A stretch of 44,832 nt of DNA from Nemertoderma westbladi (taxonomy: Eukaryota > Xenacoelomorpha > Nemertodermatida > Nemertodermatidae). Of this stretch, positions 1 to 9,721 are shown one piece after another. Location: assembly GCA_032718475.1 (NCBI GenBank), contig JAUCBJ010008304.1:1-44832 (forward strand), written 5' to 3'. Position 1 is the stretch's first letter. Each line of letters starts with the position of its first letter. The notes beneath the pieces were generated by a model. That model saw only the letters and a program-made list of their open reading frames with translations. It was not told the origin of the DNA and made no database searches. A program made the position numbers and the translations under genes.

Positions 1-360
1 TTGTCCGGACTCCCTAACATCTGCATTGGCCGAAAAATAAAAGAACAATGAAATCAATTTAATGATAATGGTGATTTATCTTGTAGAAATAAATCAATAT
101 CAAAAGCAAAGCAATATATATATAAAATAAAATTAAGTAATAGGAACGCATTCTAAACCACCATAAGTAAAGCCGCACTGTGCAAGTATTATTGGTTGGA
201 AGTAAAGTTATTAAACATAAACAATTATTCACACCATATAATATAAATGTAAATAATGATAAATCAAAGTACAAAAACCTGTACATCCCAAACTTAAATG
301 TCTTTATGTATCAAATAAATGCATAAAAGCAAAAATGAACATTGAATGAAAATATTGTTT
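1..360. other. Sequence downstream of the ROCO gene
   Basis: AT-rich, with no coding signal that I trust; a 75-codon open frame on the minus strand (59-286) is hydrophobic low-complexity. TTTAAT at 58-63 would be an ATTAAA poly(A) signal for the minus-strand gene about 300 bases past its stop, but this is weak evidence. Confidence 0.4.
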
Positions 361-3300
361 TTAGTTTGTGCTGAGATTCGACATAATATCAGCTATATGG
401 ACTTGACCTGTGTCTTTCAAACACTGGAGGAATATAAGAAAGTCTTTATAAGGCCTTCTAATAATAGAATTAATTAATTCATTATTCTTTCCAATTTTTG
501 TTTTCTGACAACTAATACGTTGTAAAACACAATCGTTCAGAACACCTCTATCCTCAAGACAAATTATCAGTTGTTCTGGTTCAATATTGGAAATTAGTTT
601 AGATTTATTATCTCTAATGATATCAATAAACTCCCCATCATTATTGGCGATTCCATTTAATTGATCTACCAGATGACTCTGATTGGTTGCTCGTAAAGCT
701 TCAACAAATATGTCAAAGTCATTTTCTGTTCCCCATTTTAGTGCCTCTACCAACGATTTATTGGTACTGTAAATTGTTAATTTTGAATTAATGTTATCCA
801 GAACTTCTACAGATAACGCACGTTTCTCATCAAGGTGTATTAGTACCTCTGTTGGTTCCAGTTTCAGACAAAGCATTTTTTGCTGCGTTTTCAACTTATT
901 TCGGTGAGAATTTGAACATCTGCCCTCTGGTAATTGAACACCATATCCAAGCAGACCGGTTTCAAGAGTCTTAAAACATTCCGATAACTTTAGAAAGTGG
1001 AAACACTCTTCGTCTTTACACTTAATAAATTCGTGTTTAATACATGGGGCATCACACGGACAATTTATTTCAAAATTAAACGTTATATTTCTCATCTTTA
1101 GTTGATGAATAATTTCATTCAATGATAATTGTAAATAGTCTTTTACTCTGAACACAATATCTGGATTTGGTTTATTCGCCGCCACGTTATCAATAACACC
1201 ATGGTGCACTTCTTTAAACCTGTTAATTTGAACTTTAATCCAGTGCAAATTTTTACCTGACCTCTCCAAAACGATTACATGGTCAGAATCTAGAAAAATC
1301 TCGGCAGATCTATGAAACAAGTTTGGTTTTATAAAATCACCGCCTACAATATATGATAAATCTAAAACTTTCTTAATCAGCCGGAAATATACACTATCGG
1401 GTAAAAAACCATCAAATGTAATATAAAATTCAATAAAAGATTGGTTTGCTTTCCAAGGTGTTAATTGGGTTGGCTTTAAGCGACAGGGTACATAATACTC
1501 CAATCGTTTATCATGTTTTGGAATGCCCACACACAATAAATTAAAACGTTCCAGAATATTCAATATAAATTGTTTCTTTTCAAAAACCCCTTCCCAGAGA
1601 TACTCAATAAGTTTTTCGTGTAATATGCCATGCTCATCTAGATCTTTCCAGTACATAGCATGTTCTGGTAGTATATTGTCTTTAACAGTTATTATTCTAA
1701 CAAACAGATCACTCAACCACTCAGGGCTTAATATGACCGTATCTCTCAATGATTCATCATCAAAGTAAATTATTTTTCCTAAATCATGATAAAATTCTAG
1801 AACCGTCTTTAATCCAGAATAATCAAACTCTACTTTAAAATCTTTTAACATCCTCTCCAACTCTTCAACCTCAATGCAAACTTTATTTACTTCTATCAAT
1901 TTAACTATAATTTGTTCAAATTTAAGATATTTCAAAGGAATTTCTTCTTTAAACTTAACCATTTCTTTGACAATTGATGCCTGTAATTTTTCTATTTCAA
2001 AATCGTCCTTATTTTTTATTTCGATATTATTTTCAACGGCATAGTATCCCTTAACAATACTCCTCAAAGGGAGAGATTTTTCTACGGAAATTTGAATTTC
2101 TTTAAGTATATTTGTGGCTATGTCATCTTGTTGTTTTGGATCAACATGCAAGCTACTCTTATGTGTTCCTACAATAAAGACTGGAGGATCAATATTCTCT
2201 GTATCACTTTCAGGTTTATGACAGACAGCAAATATGCTTCGCAACCAAAAATAAATATAATCAACGTTTGTCATCTCTCCGTAAAATGTACTAATGGTGC
2301 TATCGGATTCTCTTACAATAATATCCGCTGTTTCATGCAGATCTTTTGATAGATCAAAAACAATTATATACAGAGCTCGTCTATTCAGGAATATCTGATG
2401 GGTGGTGTAAAAAATACACTGTCCTCCAAAATCTACTGTTTGAAGAGAAAACTCTCTGTCTTCTTCGAGGAATTTTGCCAGAATAACATCTTGAGGTTTC
2501 CCAGATAGTAGTATATCTTCAATCCCCGCAGTAATTTGGTCAGGAATTTCATCATGGGCAGGATGACAAACTATTTTATCACTTTCGCCCTTTTGCATTT
2601 TTATATCTTCAGCATATGTTACATTGTTTACATTTGTGATTGAATTATCTGTTTCTGAATCCCGATTCACGATTCGGTTACTGACATTTCCATCACTGAT
2701 ATTGCTAAGCAATGGTGTTCCGATTATTATATCAGTAGATGATGTTGCTTTTACTGAAACATTATTGATTATTTCATTAATATTTTTCGCTTGAAATAAT
2801 TGTTCTTCTTCTGTAACTTTTTTCTTTTCAAGAACAATTTTTGCTATTTGTTTAGCAAGAATTCTGTTTATGTCTGTTTCTACATTGTCTTCAGTCTGGC
2901 ACCTTGTCCAATCAGCACTTTGGTCTGTGTTTATAATACAGGTTGTGGAAGAGTCAATACCATTTGTAATTGGCTCACTCTTATCAAATGTTTGACCAAT
3001 AAGAGCTTTCTTCAAGCTGGTCTTACCAGCTCTTTCTTGTCCTACAAACATTAATCGAGATTTTAGTCTCAAATTTGTTCCTTTAGAAAGTTCGGTTTTA
3101 TAGGCTGATAATGCTTCTGGACCTCTAGATAATATTTCAACAGGTATACCAACTAATTTATCGTTCATATATTTCAGTAATACTTTTGATACAACTATAT
3201 TTTGCTCATTTTTAGTTAGAAGTCCCTTTTCCATAAACTTTTTGATACAATTTATTTTAATTTCCGATATTCTGTTTTGGTTCTGTGTTGATAATTCCAA

Positions 3301-4888
3301 TAATTCATCAGCACACATACTATAGTATACTTCTTTATCATTTGCATTTAGAGAATCAACAGCTAGTCCAATTAACGATTTTATCTTGCCTTGATATGTT
3401 TGACTGATAGGACCAACCCATCCAATATGAATTGAAATTTCAACCCATTTCTTTGCCTTCCTCAACATTCCTTCAATTTCAGTAATACTTGTCGTTGTTT
3501 CAGTTTGTTTTCTAGAATTGGGGTCAATAACGATTATCGTACCATCTTCACCACCTGCCATAATAAAATTACAATTAAGTATTATTCAACTGTGCGATTT
3601 ATTTAGCTGTAACTGTGCGAAACAAATGCCATGGTGGACAGCCCATGGACTTTCTTGAGACCCTTCTTCATTACATAGTACATATGCTTTGAAGATGCGG
3701 ATTTTCTCAAGAAATTCATGGGTGATAGGGAGTTGTGGCGGCACAATTTTGTTGATAAGCCGACATATCATTCTTAATTCACGCTGCATTGCGCTTGCCA
3801 ATAGCAAAAATATATTTATTCAGACAGCATCTCATCTCAACGTGCAGCTTCACTACAGAGGCCGATTAGTAGTATTAGTATCAGTAGTAGTAGTGCTATA
3901 CATTTATGGTTATTCTATGGTTAGCCTTCTAGCATTGATTGGCTATTCAAAATTATTAATTAATTTTTTTTTTTGTTAATTCACCATAAAAATTATTACA
4001 AACTTGCAATACATACATACCTATAATAAAATGTCTGCTATTCCTATGGAAGTCAAGAGAGAGCACATTCGCAACAAATCCTCCACTTATTCGATTCAAA
4101 ATCTCCCCATCGATAGAGTCGATTAAGTAGATCAAACCAGTCTTTCCAGCAGTTGCTATTCTAGACCCATCAGAACTGAATGCCAGGCGATACGAATCAA
4201 AAACTCCTTTCTGTTCCCATAACAACTCACCATTGTTTACAAGGAAACGATGGAGTTCACCACCTTCATCCAATGAGACGATTGATTTACCATCAGGACT
4301 CCATACAAGGCGCCAAACTGGTCGTGAGTGACCATAATATACGGTAGTCAACTTTCTTGATGGAGTCGTCCATATTTTAATAGTTGTATCCATTGAGGTA
4401 GTGGCCATTCGAGCGCCGGTTAAATCAAACTGAATATCGATTACTATTCCAGAATGCGCCTTCCAGTTTGAAATGGTATAGGTTGAACCGTCTATAACCA
4501 TCAAAGACAAACCCCCAGCCTCGGCGCTGTCGTTATGCCATCCGCATGTCCCTATAATATTTGGGTTCATCGAATGGAACTGAACGCCTCGGCGTGACAC
4601 AACTATTTCATCTCCGATGCGGAATTCCGTTCCGGGTATCGCGAATCTGAGTTCCCACTTACGGGATTCACAGTACCAAACCATCAACGACCCACTGAGA
4701 GTCCCCGCAGCAATCCGTTTACCATCGTGTGATACCGCAACTCTTCGGAAACTCAGCGACGAATCTTCTACTAAACATTCTTCCACAAATAAAGTGTTTG
4801 TATCAGCTATTGCGACACGATTTGGTGAACTGAATACAAATTGATCAGAATTTCGGAAGCATTGCAACCCCCAGATAGCACGGTCCAT
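361..4888 (-). CDS. WD40-ROC-COR-CARD-CARD protein (ROCO-family signalling GTPase), two exons
   Basis: Exon 1 is 4888-4021 and exon 2 is 3554-361. The donor G|GTATGT (GT at 4020-4019) and acceptor TTATGGCAG| (AG at 3556-3555) join in phase, giving 1,353 residues. The join is convincing because it completes a WD blade (FIIGGEDGTIIVID). The ATG at 3561 lies in the acceptor and is not a start. The start at 4888 has an in-frame TAA just upstream, next to a possible acceptor TTTCAG (AG 4909-4908), so a non-coding 5' exon is likely. Domains, numbered on the spliced protein: WD40 propeller about 1-305 (for example the blade ending TTIKIW at 168-173); helical linker about 310-450; ROC GTPase with P-loop GQERAGKT at 461-468, DFGGQ at 664-668 and GTHK at about 752; COR about 832-1077; a Cys-rich stretch about 1120-1150; two CARD-like helical bundles about 1170-1259 and 1264-1349, the second ending TGQVHIADIM. 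The G1-G3 spacing of about 200 residues is unusually long. From known families, a cytosolic signalling platform for apoptosis or innate immunity is inferred; no partner is visible. The CARD calls are by eye. Confidence 0.85.
3637..3905 (+). mobile_element. 3' tail of a non-LTR retrotransposon inside the ROCO gene intron, antisense to the gene
   Basis: On the plus strand the pieces QPMDFLETLL and, after a frameshift, FMGDRELWRHNFVDKP match the C-terminal tail of the retrotransposon at 6.2-6.6 kb (QPMTFLRRIL, VMGDRELWRCNFVDKP). A 3' untranslated stretch rich in TAGTAG repeats follows. It is 5'-truncated, frameshifted and dead. It occupies most of the 466-bp intron 3555-4020, which explains the intron's size. 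Confidence 0.8.
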
Positions 4889-4910
4889 TACTAGGGTAGA
4901 ACTTTATCTG

Positions 4911-6070
4911 AAATATAATAATATACAATGTGTGAAATTGAATGGCGTAAAATAGTCTTAATTACCAACAAATGTTGTAGGTTTAAGAAATTGATTTAAA
5001 TTAAATTAAAAAAGAGGGAAAAGCGCTTGTTAACGTGGTGGTGTTTTCTAACCAAAACAAAATAAAAACTAGATTTCTCGTGTTATTCATTTGGGATGCA
5101 GTTCATTTTTTAACTTCCTACTATGTTTGCTAGGAGTTTCCTACGGAACTACTGGTGATCTGAACAATGATTTGTATTAATTGGAGTTTAATATGGTCTC
5201 CCGTAGGACATATTAGTGACCTAATTATCACCTACAGCATAACCCCTATAGTAAAATTTGGATTTTCTATTTTAATAAAAACCCATCTTCTTATCAAAAT
5301 AATGTTTGGAGATGTAAATGAATTTATTTAATATAAGAATTAAAATTTGAAATTATGAAACTCAAAGTTGTACACAATTAATTATTTTCGATTAATTCTA
5401 GTGTTACTGATTACAGATCCTCCATATCATTTCTTCAACATTCCGATTATAGGCAACATTATTTAGGTAAAGTGCATTAACTACTAGTAAAAAATCAGCT
5501 TTAGTTCGGTATATTACTTGAAAGAAACCGATACGCATATTAACAATTTCGTTAATTTTGGTCTATGGAGGAAGTATTGGGTCGCAGTCTTGTAACTATT
5601 ATTAACTCGTTATTTATTTATTTACTAATAAATGTTATTATAGAAATACTCTTAATTTAGTTTTGTCGATATCTCTTTTACCCCGCGGCGCATGGGGATG
5701 TACCTTGAATTATTATTAATTGTTTGTAATGTTAAGTTTTTTAATATTTATATTTGTTATTTGGCCTTAAACGACTAGAGTATTTTGTAATAATAAACAA
5801 AATTACCTACCATTTATACTTGCCTTTCAAATCAACGCATATTTGACTGAGATTAAAATAATGAGTGTGTTACAGTTATTACAGTTATCAATTAGAATTA
5901 AATTAATATCAATGTTGAAGACAATTTCCCTATGTTACTTACAGACACTGAGAATACCAGTAAATACACTGTATGGTAAATTAAAGTTGGCACTGAGTGA
6001 CACATTGTACTTTGTGCCTTTATATTATTATTCCCAAGTCCTAACTAAAGTCGTTCTGGTTGTGAACCAT
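4911..6070. other. Intergenic region upstream of the ROCO gene
   Basis: AT-rich, no recognisable coding exon. It would hold the promoter and any 5' non-coding exon of the ROCO gene. A short inverted pair (TTCCTACGG near 5148, CCGTAGGA near 5201) is the only structure seen. Confidence 0.4.
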
Positions 6071-6613
6071 GGTTATGGATGTTCATTTAAGTAACATAGC
6101 ACTCTAGCAATTATTATATTTGTACCATAATTTATTATGTTGGTTCTAAGTGTTGAACGAATTGCAAGTAGTAATACATCTGGGGCACTTGTGCAGCACA
6201 TGAGGGGGGTACTACTAGGATCGGCATGCTGCATTGCAGCTGCATTTTTAAGAATGTTGTGCCGGCTTGTCAACAAAATTGCACCGCCACAACTCCCTAT
6301 CACCCATGACATTTGCTAGATCATCCGCATCTTCAAGGCCAGTGTCCTTTAAGATGCGTCTCAAGAAAGTCATGGGCTGTCCACCTTGCTTATTCACTCC
6401 ATGAGGCTGCCAAAGTACAAGATTATGCACTGGTTGGTCCTCACGGCGAAAGCAATGTCCTGCAAAGCGGAGGCGATTTTGTTCTAGTGTCAAGCTTGGG
6501 GGAACCAATGAGACACCTCCAATGTTATATAGTGTCTGGTTGGAGATGTGTGCATTGTACTTGACACAATGAACCCGGCGTAGCATTCTTGTGAATGTGC
6601 CATCCAGAGATTT

Positions 6614-7203
6614 ATTATAGGAAGGGATCTAGGGGTCTTAACCTCGAATGATAAGTTTATTTTACCGAAAATAACTTATCTTTTATTGGCGCAATTGTAG
6701 GACTAATCCCATCACATGCGTACTTTTTAACCGGGTAGTGTACAAATTTAGGAATCGCGTATTTTTTCTTGAAATTAATATCTCATATCTCTCCAAACCA
6801 CGTACGCCTTTCGACCTTACTGGGTCTCATCAGCGTGGTGTCGGATTCGAACCTGGGACCTCGAGGTGCAAGCCGAGACTACAACCACTAGGCCACAGGT
6901 TCTTGAGATATGGAGTATTAATTTCAAAGCCAGTAAGACCCAGTAAGGTCGAAACGCGTACGTGGTTTGGAGAGATATGAGATATTAATTTCAAGAAAAA
7001 ATACGCGATTCCTAAATTTGTACACTACTCGGTTAAAAAGTACGCATGTGATGGGATTAGTCCTACAATTGCGCCAATAAAAGATAAGTTATTTTCGGTA
7101 AAATAAACTTATCATTCGAGGTTAAGACCCCTAGATCCCTTCCTATAATAAATGTATAATAACAAACACCTCGAAAAATACAGCTTGCCAACACATTGTT
7201 ACT
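6614..7203. mobile_element. 590-bp foldback element with tRNA-like loop and 12-bp target-site duplication
   Basis: Direct repeats ATCCAGAGATTT at 6602-6613 and 7204-7215 flank it exactly, and removing it restores the interrupted retrotransposon frame. Arms 6614-6827 and 6936-7149 are inverted copies of about 214 bp with few differences. The loop (about 6828-6935) contains a tRNA-like sequence on the minus strand. About 50 bp (7154-7203) lie outside the right arm, so the ends are not symmetric. It could be a foldback transposon that captured a tRNA-derived sequence, or a SINE that became palindromic. No coding capacity was seen. Confidence 0.85.
6836..6903 (-). other. tRNA-derived sequence (polymerase III A and B boxes) in the foldback loop
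   Basis: The minus strand carries the A-box match TGGCCTAGTGG and a perfect B box GGTTCGAATCC with correct spacing. The anticodon arm is imperfect (only CTCG/CGAG pair), and acceptor-stem pairing is not evident. It is a tRNA-derived internal promoter or tRNA relic and not a functional tRNA gene. Confidence 0.7.
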
Positions 7204-7444
7204 ATCCAGAGATTTGGTGTCCTCAGCAGTTAGAGCCCAGCATGGACTCCCGTAGAGGAGTACTGGAACTACTGCTGCTCTAAATAATCGGACCTTAAGT
7301 TTCCGATTAATTATCGGTGACTTCCAAATCCTGGAAAGCCTATTCAAGGCTGCCCATGCCTTTCCCTTACGTATTCGAAGGTCCTCACCTGACTTCCGGA
7401 TCCATGATTCCAGGTAACAGAAGTCGTCCACATGCTCAAGCATA

Positions 7445-8527
7445 CTATCCTTTGAGCTTATGCTCATGCTCACGCTGACTAAGTCTTACCTTGGCCACAA
7501 GATGGCGGTGATCACTGGAGAAGGGTCGAAGTGTAAATGCATTACAGTCTTGTATAGAGCTCCTGTATTTCCTACGAAACAGAATATGGTCTATCTGGGA
7601 CTTGTGACCACTGGGTCCACTATGAGTCCATAGCTTTCCAGTTCGCTTCTTGAACTGGGTTCCAGCCGAAAACAATCCATTTCCAGAGATAAAATCCTGA
7701 AGATGGACAGAATTTCGGTTAACACTATTGCTATAGACCCAGGGCGATGTAGGAGATTGATGCAGACTTGCATTAAAGTCTCCCAGGAATGTTAAGAATG
7801 CATGCTGATCCACTCCATCAGTAGCTGCTTGTAGATTGTGGTAGAAATTTTCCACCTCCTCTACAGGGGCACCACTAGTTGGAGAGTAGCACACAATCAG
7901 AACCACCTTAGGAAACTTCTTAGCCATTCTTCCAGAACATGAGAAGTGGCAACGGATGATGCGGTTAGAGATTTGGTCTATTTTGTCCAATGCTGCATGT
8001 GCAGTTGGATTCATCAATAGACCAATTCCACCATTGCCACTATCATCTGCTGACACGAGGGCGAGTTGCCAACCGCCCCCCATGTCCTTAATCAGAACCT
8101 CATCAGTCTGTCCAGTCTGCATTCGGTGCTCTTGAACACCCACTGCGCTAGGAGAAAGCTTATCTGCCAAGGCAGTCAGCTCACCTTGTCGCATTGGGGA
8201 CCCGAGTGTTAGGGTGTTTACTGAGGCTAGTCTAGTGACTTGCCTCGGATTCACCAATGGCTTTGCTGGTCGGGGTGGAACATGAGAGTAGCCTCCAACT
8301 CCAGAATCCCTCTCCCCCTCACAATCTGGCCTCCCTGGTGACCCAGGGTTTGGGCCAGAAAGGTCATCAGGAAAGGGACTCAAAGAATTGTTGGCTGCTC
8401 TCTCTCTCCAGTTGGGGTGTGAGACAGGCAGCCGGTCAGGAGTTAACTGACGCCTGTGAGGCCGATTGTGTCCGGTAATTCCACTGGCCTCTAGTGGCTG
8501 GACCTCCGCATTGCTAATGTAATCCAT
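7445..8527 (-). CDS. APE-type endonuclease domain of the retrotransposon
   Basis: 360 codons from ATG at 8527. The first about 95 residues are Pro/Arg/Gly-rich with no clear fold. The endonuclease fold follows: NTLTL motif with N105, catalytic Glu in VGVQEHR (E133), GDFNA (D250, N252), the IDHILF segment (312-317), and the terminal SSDHRHL (D339, H340). These are the conserved residues of the AP-endonuclease-like exonuclease/phosphatase family that nicks target DNA for target-primed reverse transcription. All key residues look present, so this domain alone could be active, but the reverse transcriptase core that should follow is deleted. Confidence 0.85.
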   Translation of the reverse strand: MDYISNAEVQPLEASGITGHNRPHRRQLTPDRLPVSHPNWRERAANNSLSPFPDDLSGPNPGSPGRPDCEGERDSGVGGYSHVPPRPAKPLVNPRQVTRLASVNTLTLGSPMRQGELTALADKLSPSAVGVQEHRMQTGQTDEVLIKDMGGGWQLALVSADDSGNGGIGLLMNPTAHAALDKIDQISNRIIRCHFSCSGRMAKKFPKVVLIVCYSPTSGAPVEEVENFYHNLQAATDGVDQHAFLTFLGDFNASLHQSPTSPWVYSNSVNRNSVHLQDFISGNGLFSAGTQFKKRTGKLWTHSGPSGHKSQIDHILFRRKYRSSIQDCNAFTLRPFSSDHRHLVAKVRLSQREHEHKLKG

Positions 8528-8690
8528 AGTGGGGGTTGGGGGTGCTTTTTTGCCGAGTCAGCTCTCGGGGCAAATACCACACCCTGGTTTGCCATTCCAC
8601 AGGGTGGGTGTCGCAATGGAGTCAGATATGAGGCCCATCACCAACCAACCAACCATCACTAATCATGCAACCAAGTAACATAAAGGGCGG

Positions 8691-9080
8691 TACATCCTAA
8701 AAGGGCAAACGAGCTGAACTAAGCTGAAACGACCTGAAACGAGTTGAAACAAGCTGTGAAAACGAATAATATTAGATTCTAGGGGAACTTAGATCTCGGG
8801 TGGGAACTAGTGTGGTGCGACCTCAATTGTACAACCTCAATTGTACATACGTTTCACAAACTCAGTTGTATAATCCTTCTCTATCCAATTGAGAGTAAGT
8901 TTTATTGATGTTTGTCAAGATTCGCTGATGCGAAAGCTTTTGGTGTAAATATTTCCCCCCCCCCCCCATCCCTTTGTCCTAATATGGCAGATACTGAGAT
9001 ATTTGATGCGTCTGTTATTAACTCTGTATGTAACATAGGATCGAAGTGAGATAATTACAGTATGTAGCTTTTGACATTTT
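8691..9080. other. Non-coding stretch with a poly-C run
   Basis: Contains short repeats of the GAGCTGAAC/GAAACGA type near 8708-8755, a duplicated CTCAATTGTACA near 8823-8845, and a homopolymer of about 12 C at 8947. No gene was seen. Confidence 0.4.
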
Positions 9081-9084
9081 CTCC

Positions 9085-9350
9085 TTCTCAGTTAATTAAA
9101 ACATTGCTGTATTTATTCGTTCCATGTACGTAAATGTACTACTATCTTTAATTAATAAAGCATATAATGGTTTAGCCATTTCTGCATAATGAGGTACGTT
9201 AATGAGGTAATTCATGAACCCCATGATACTAGTTGTAGTTTCTTTTTGGATGTTGTTTGGATTCATGTCTAGTACTACCCGAACTTTTTTAGGATCTGGT
9301 AAAAATCCCCCTTTTTTTATAATTTTTCCACAGAATTCGTTGGTTGTTTA
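9085..9350 (-). pseudogene. Ty3/Gypsy-like LTR retrotransposon fragment (end of the polymerase, connection region)
   Basis: A minus-strand open stretch reads GGFLPDPKKV and then GFMNYLINVPHYAEMAKPLY. This matches the general pattern of the region after the reverse transcriptase palm in LTR retroelements, where the next-helper phrase NYL..VPHYA.MAKPLY precedes the RNase H domain. It runs about 60 codons before an in-frame stop near 9095. No LTRs, protease or integrase are near, so it is a short, dead relic. Confidence 0.65.
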
Positions 9351-9487
9351 GACTAAGTTTAAGTTCTTAATTCTGTACCTGTAAATCGCGTATTTTTTTG
9401 CTGTGGACAGACAATACGTAGGCTGTAGTTCTTAATTTTTTCTAAATCGTATATAAGTTTTTTAAAACCATGTATATTATGTAAATG

Positions 9488-9721
9488 CTATAAGTATTTC
9501 ACAGCAATATGTGTGATAGTACTGTAGTCTTGTACATATATAATTTTGTTTTTTACTGACAGCTGACCCTTTACTTGTCCTAGTTCCGAAATTGCTTGAG
9601 TCATTTTCTTTGATATAGAATCGATATGTTTACGCCATTGTAGTTTGTTGTCTATAAAAATTTCCAGGTATTTATCTGTAACTTGATTGTGGTATGCGTA
9701 TGATGGTTTGTTGGGTCCCAT
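9488..9721 (-). pseudogene. Non-LTR reverse transcriptase C-terminal fragment
   Basis: 77 codons containing KYLEIFIDNKLQWRKHID followed by SISKKMTQAISELGQVK. This is the usual post-catalytic motif of jockey/CR1-like reverse transcriptases (YLG..ID..L.W..HI..I..K). It is truncated on both sides and belongs to a different element from the one at 6-8.7 kb. Remnant only. Confidence 0.7.

Larger units (their letters stand above)
6248..7473 (-). pseudogene. C-terminal tail of the retrotransposon reverse transcriptase, split by a 590-bp insertion
   Basis: 7473-7216 encodes DDFCYLESWI through WALTAEDTKSLD, and 6601-6248 continues GTFTRMLRRVHC through NFVDKPAQHS. The two halves meet in frame if the insertion and one copy of its 12-bp target duplication are removed. 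These are the post-catalytic thumb/tail motifs typical of this element class (YLxSWI, RLRFAGHC). The catalytic YADD region is absent. Confidence 0.8.
6070..8690 (-). mobile_element. Non-LTR retrotransposon, internally deleted and split by a nested insertion
   Basis: Reading on the minus strand, the order is: a 5' untranslated-like stretch (8690-8528), an ORF with N-terminal extension and APE endonuclease (8527-7445), then immediately the C-terminal tail of a reverse transcriptase (7473-7216 and 6601-6248), then a 3' untranslated stretch. The whole catalytic reverse transcriptase core is missing: endonuclease residues QREHEHKLKG run within a few bases into the region coding DSMLEHVDDFCYL in another frame. 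The tail is interrupted by the foldback element at 6614-7203. The element cannot be autonomous. The left boundary is approximate. The clade is not assigned; APE-type non-LTR is all I can support. Confidence 0.85.

Noticed and set aside
3555-3561. ATG at 3561 as the start of a separate ROCO gene
   Set aside because: It sits inside the TTATGGCAG splice acceptor; the upstream WD40 exon joins in phase and completes a propeller blade.
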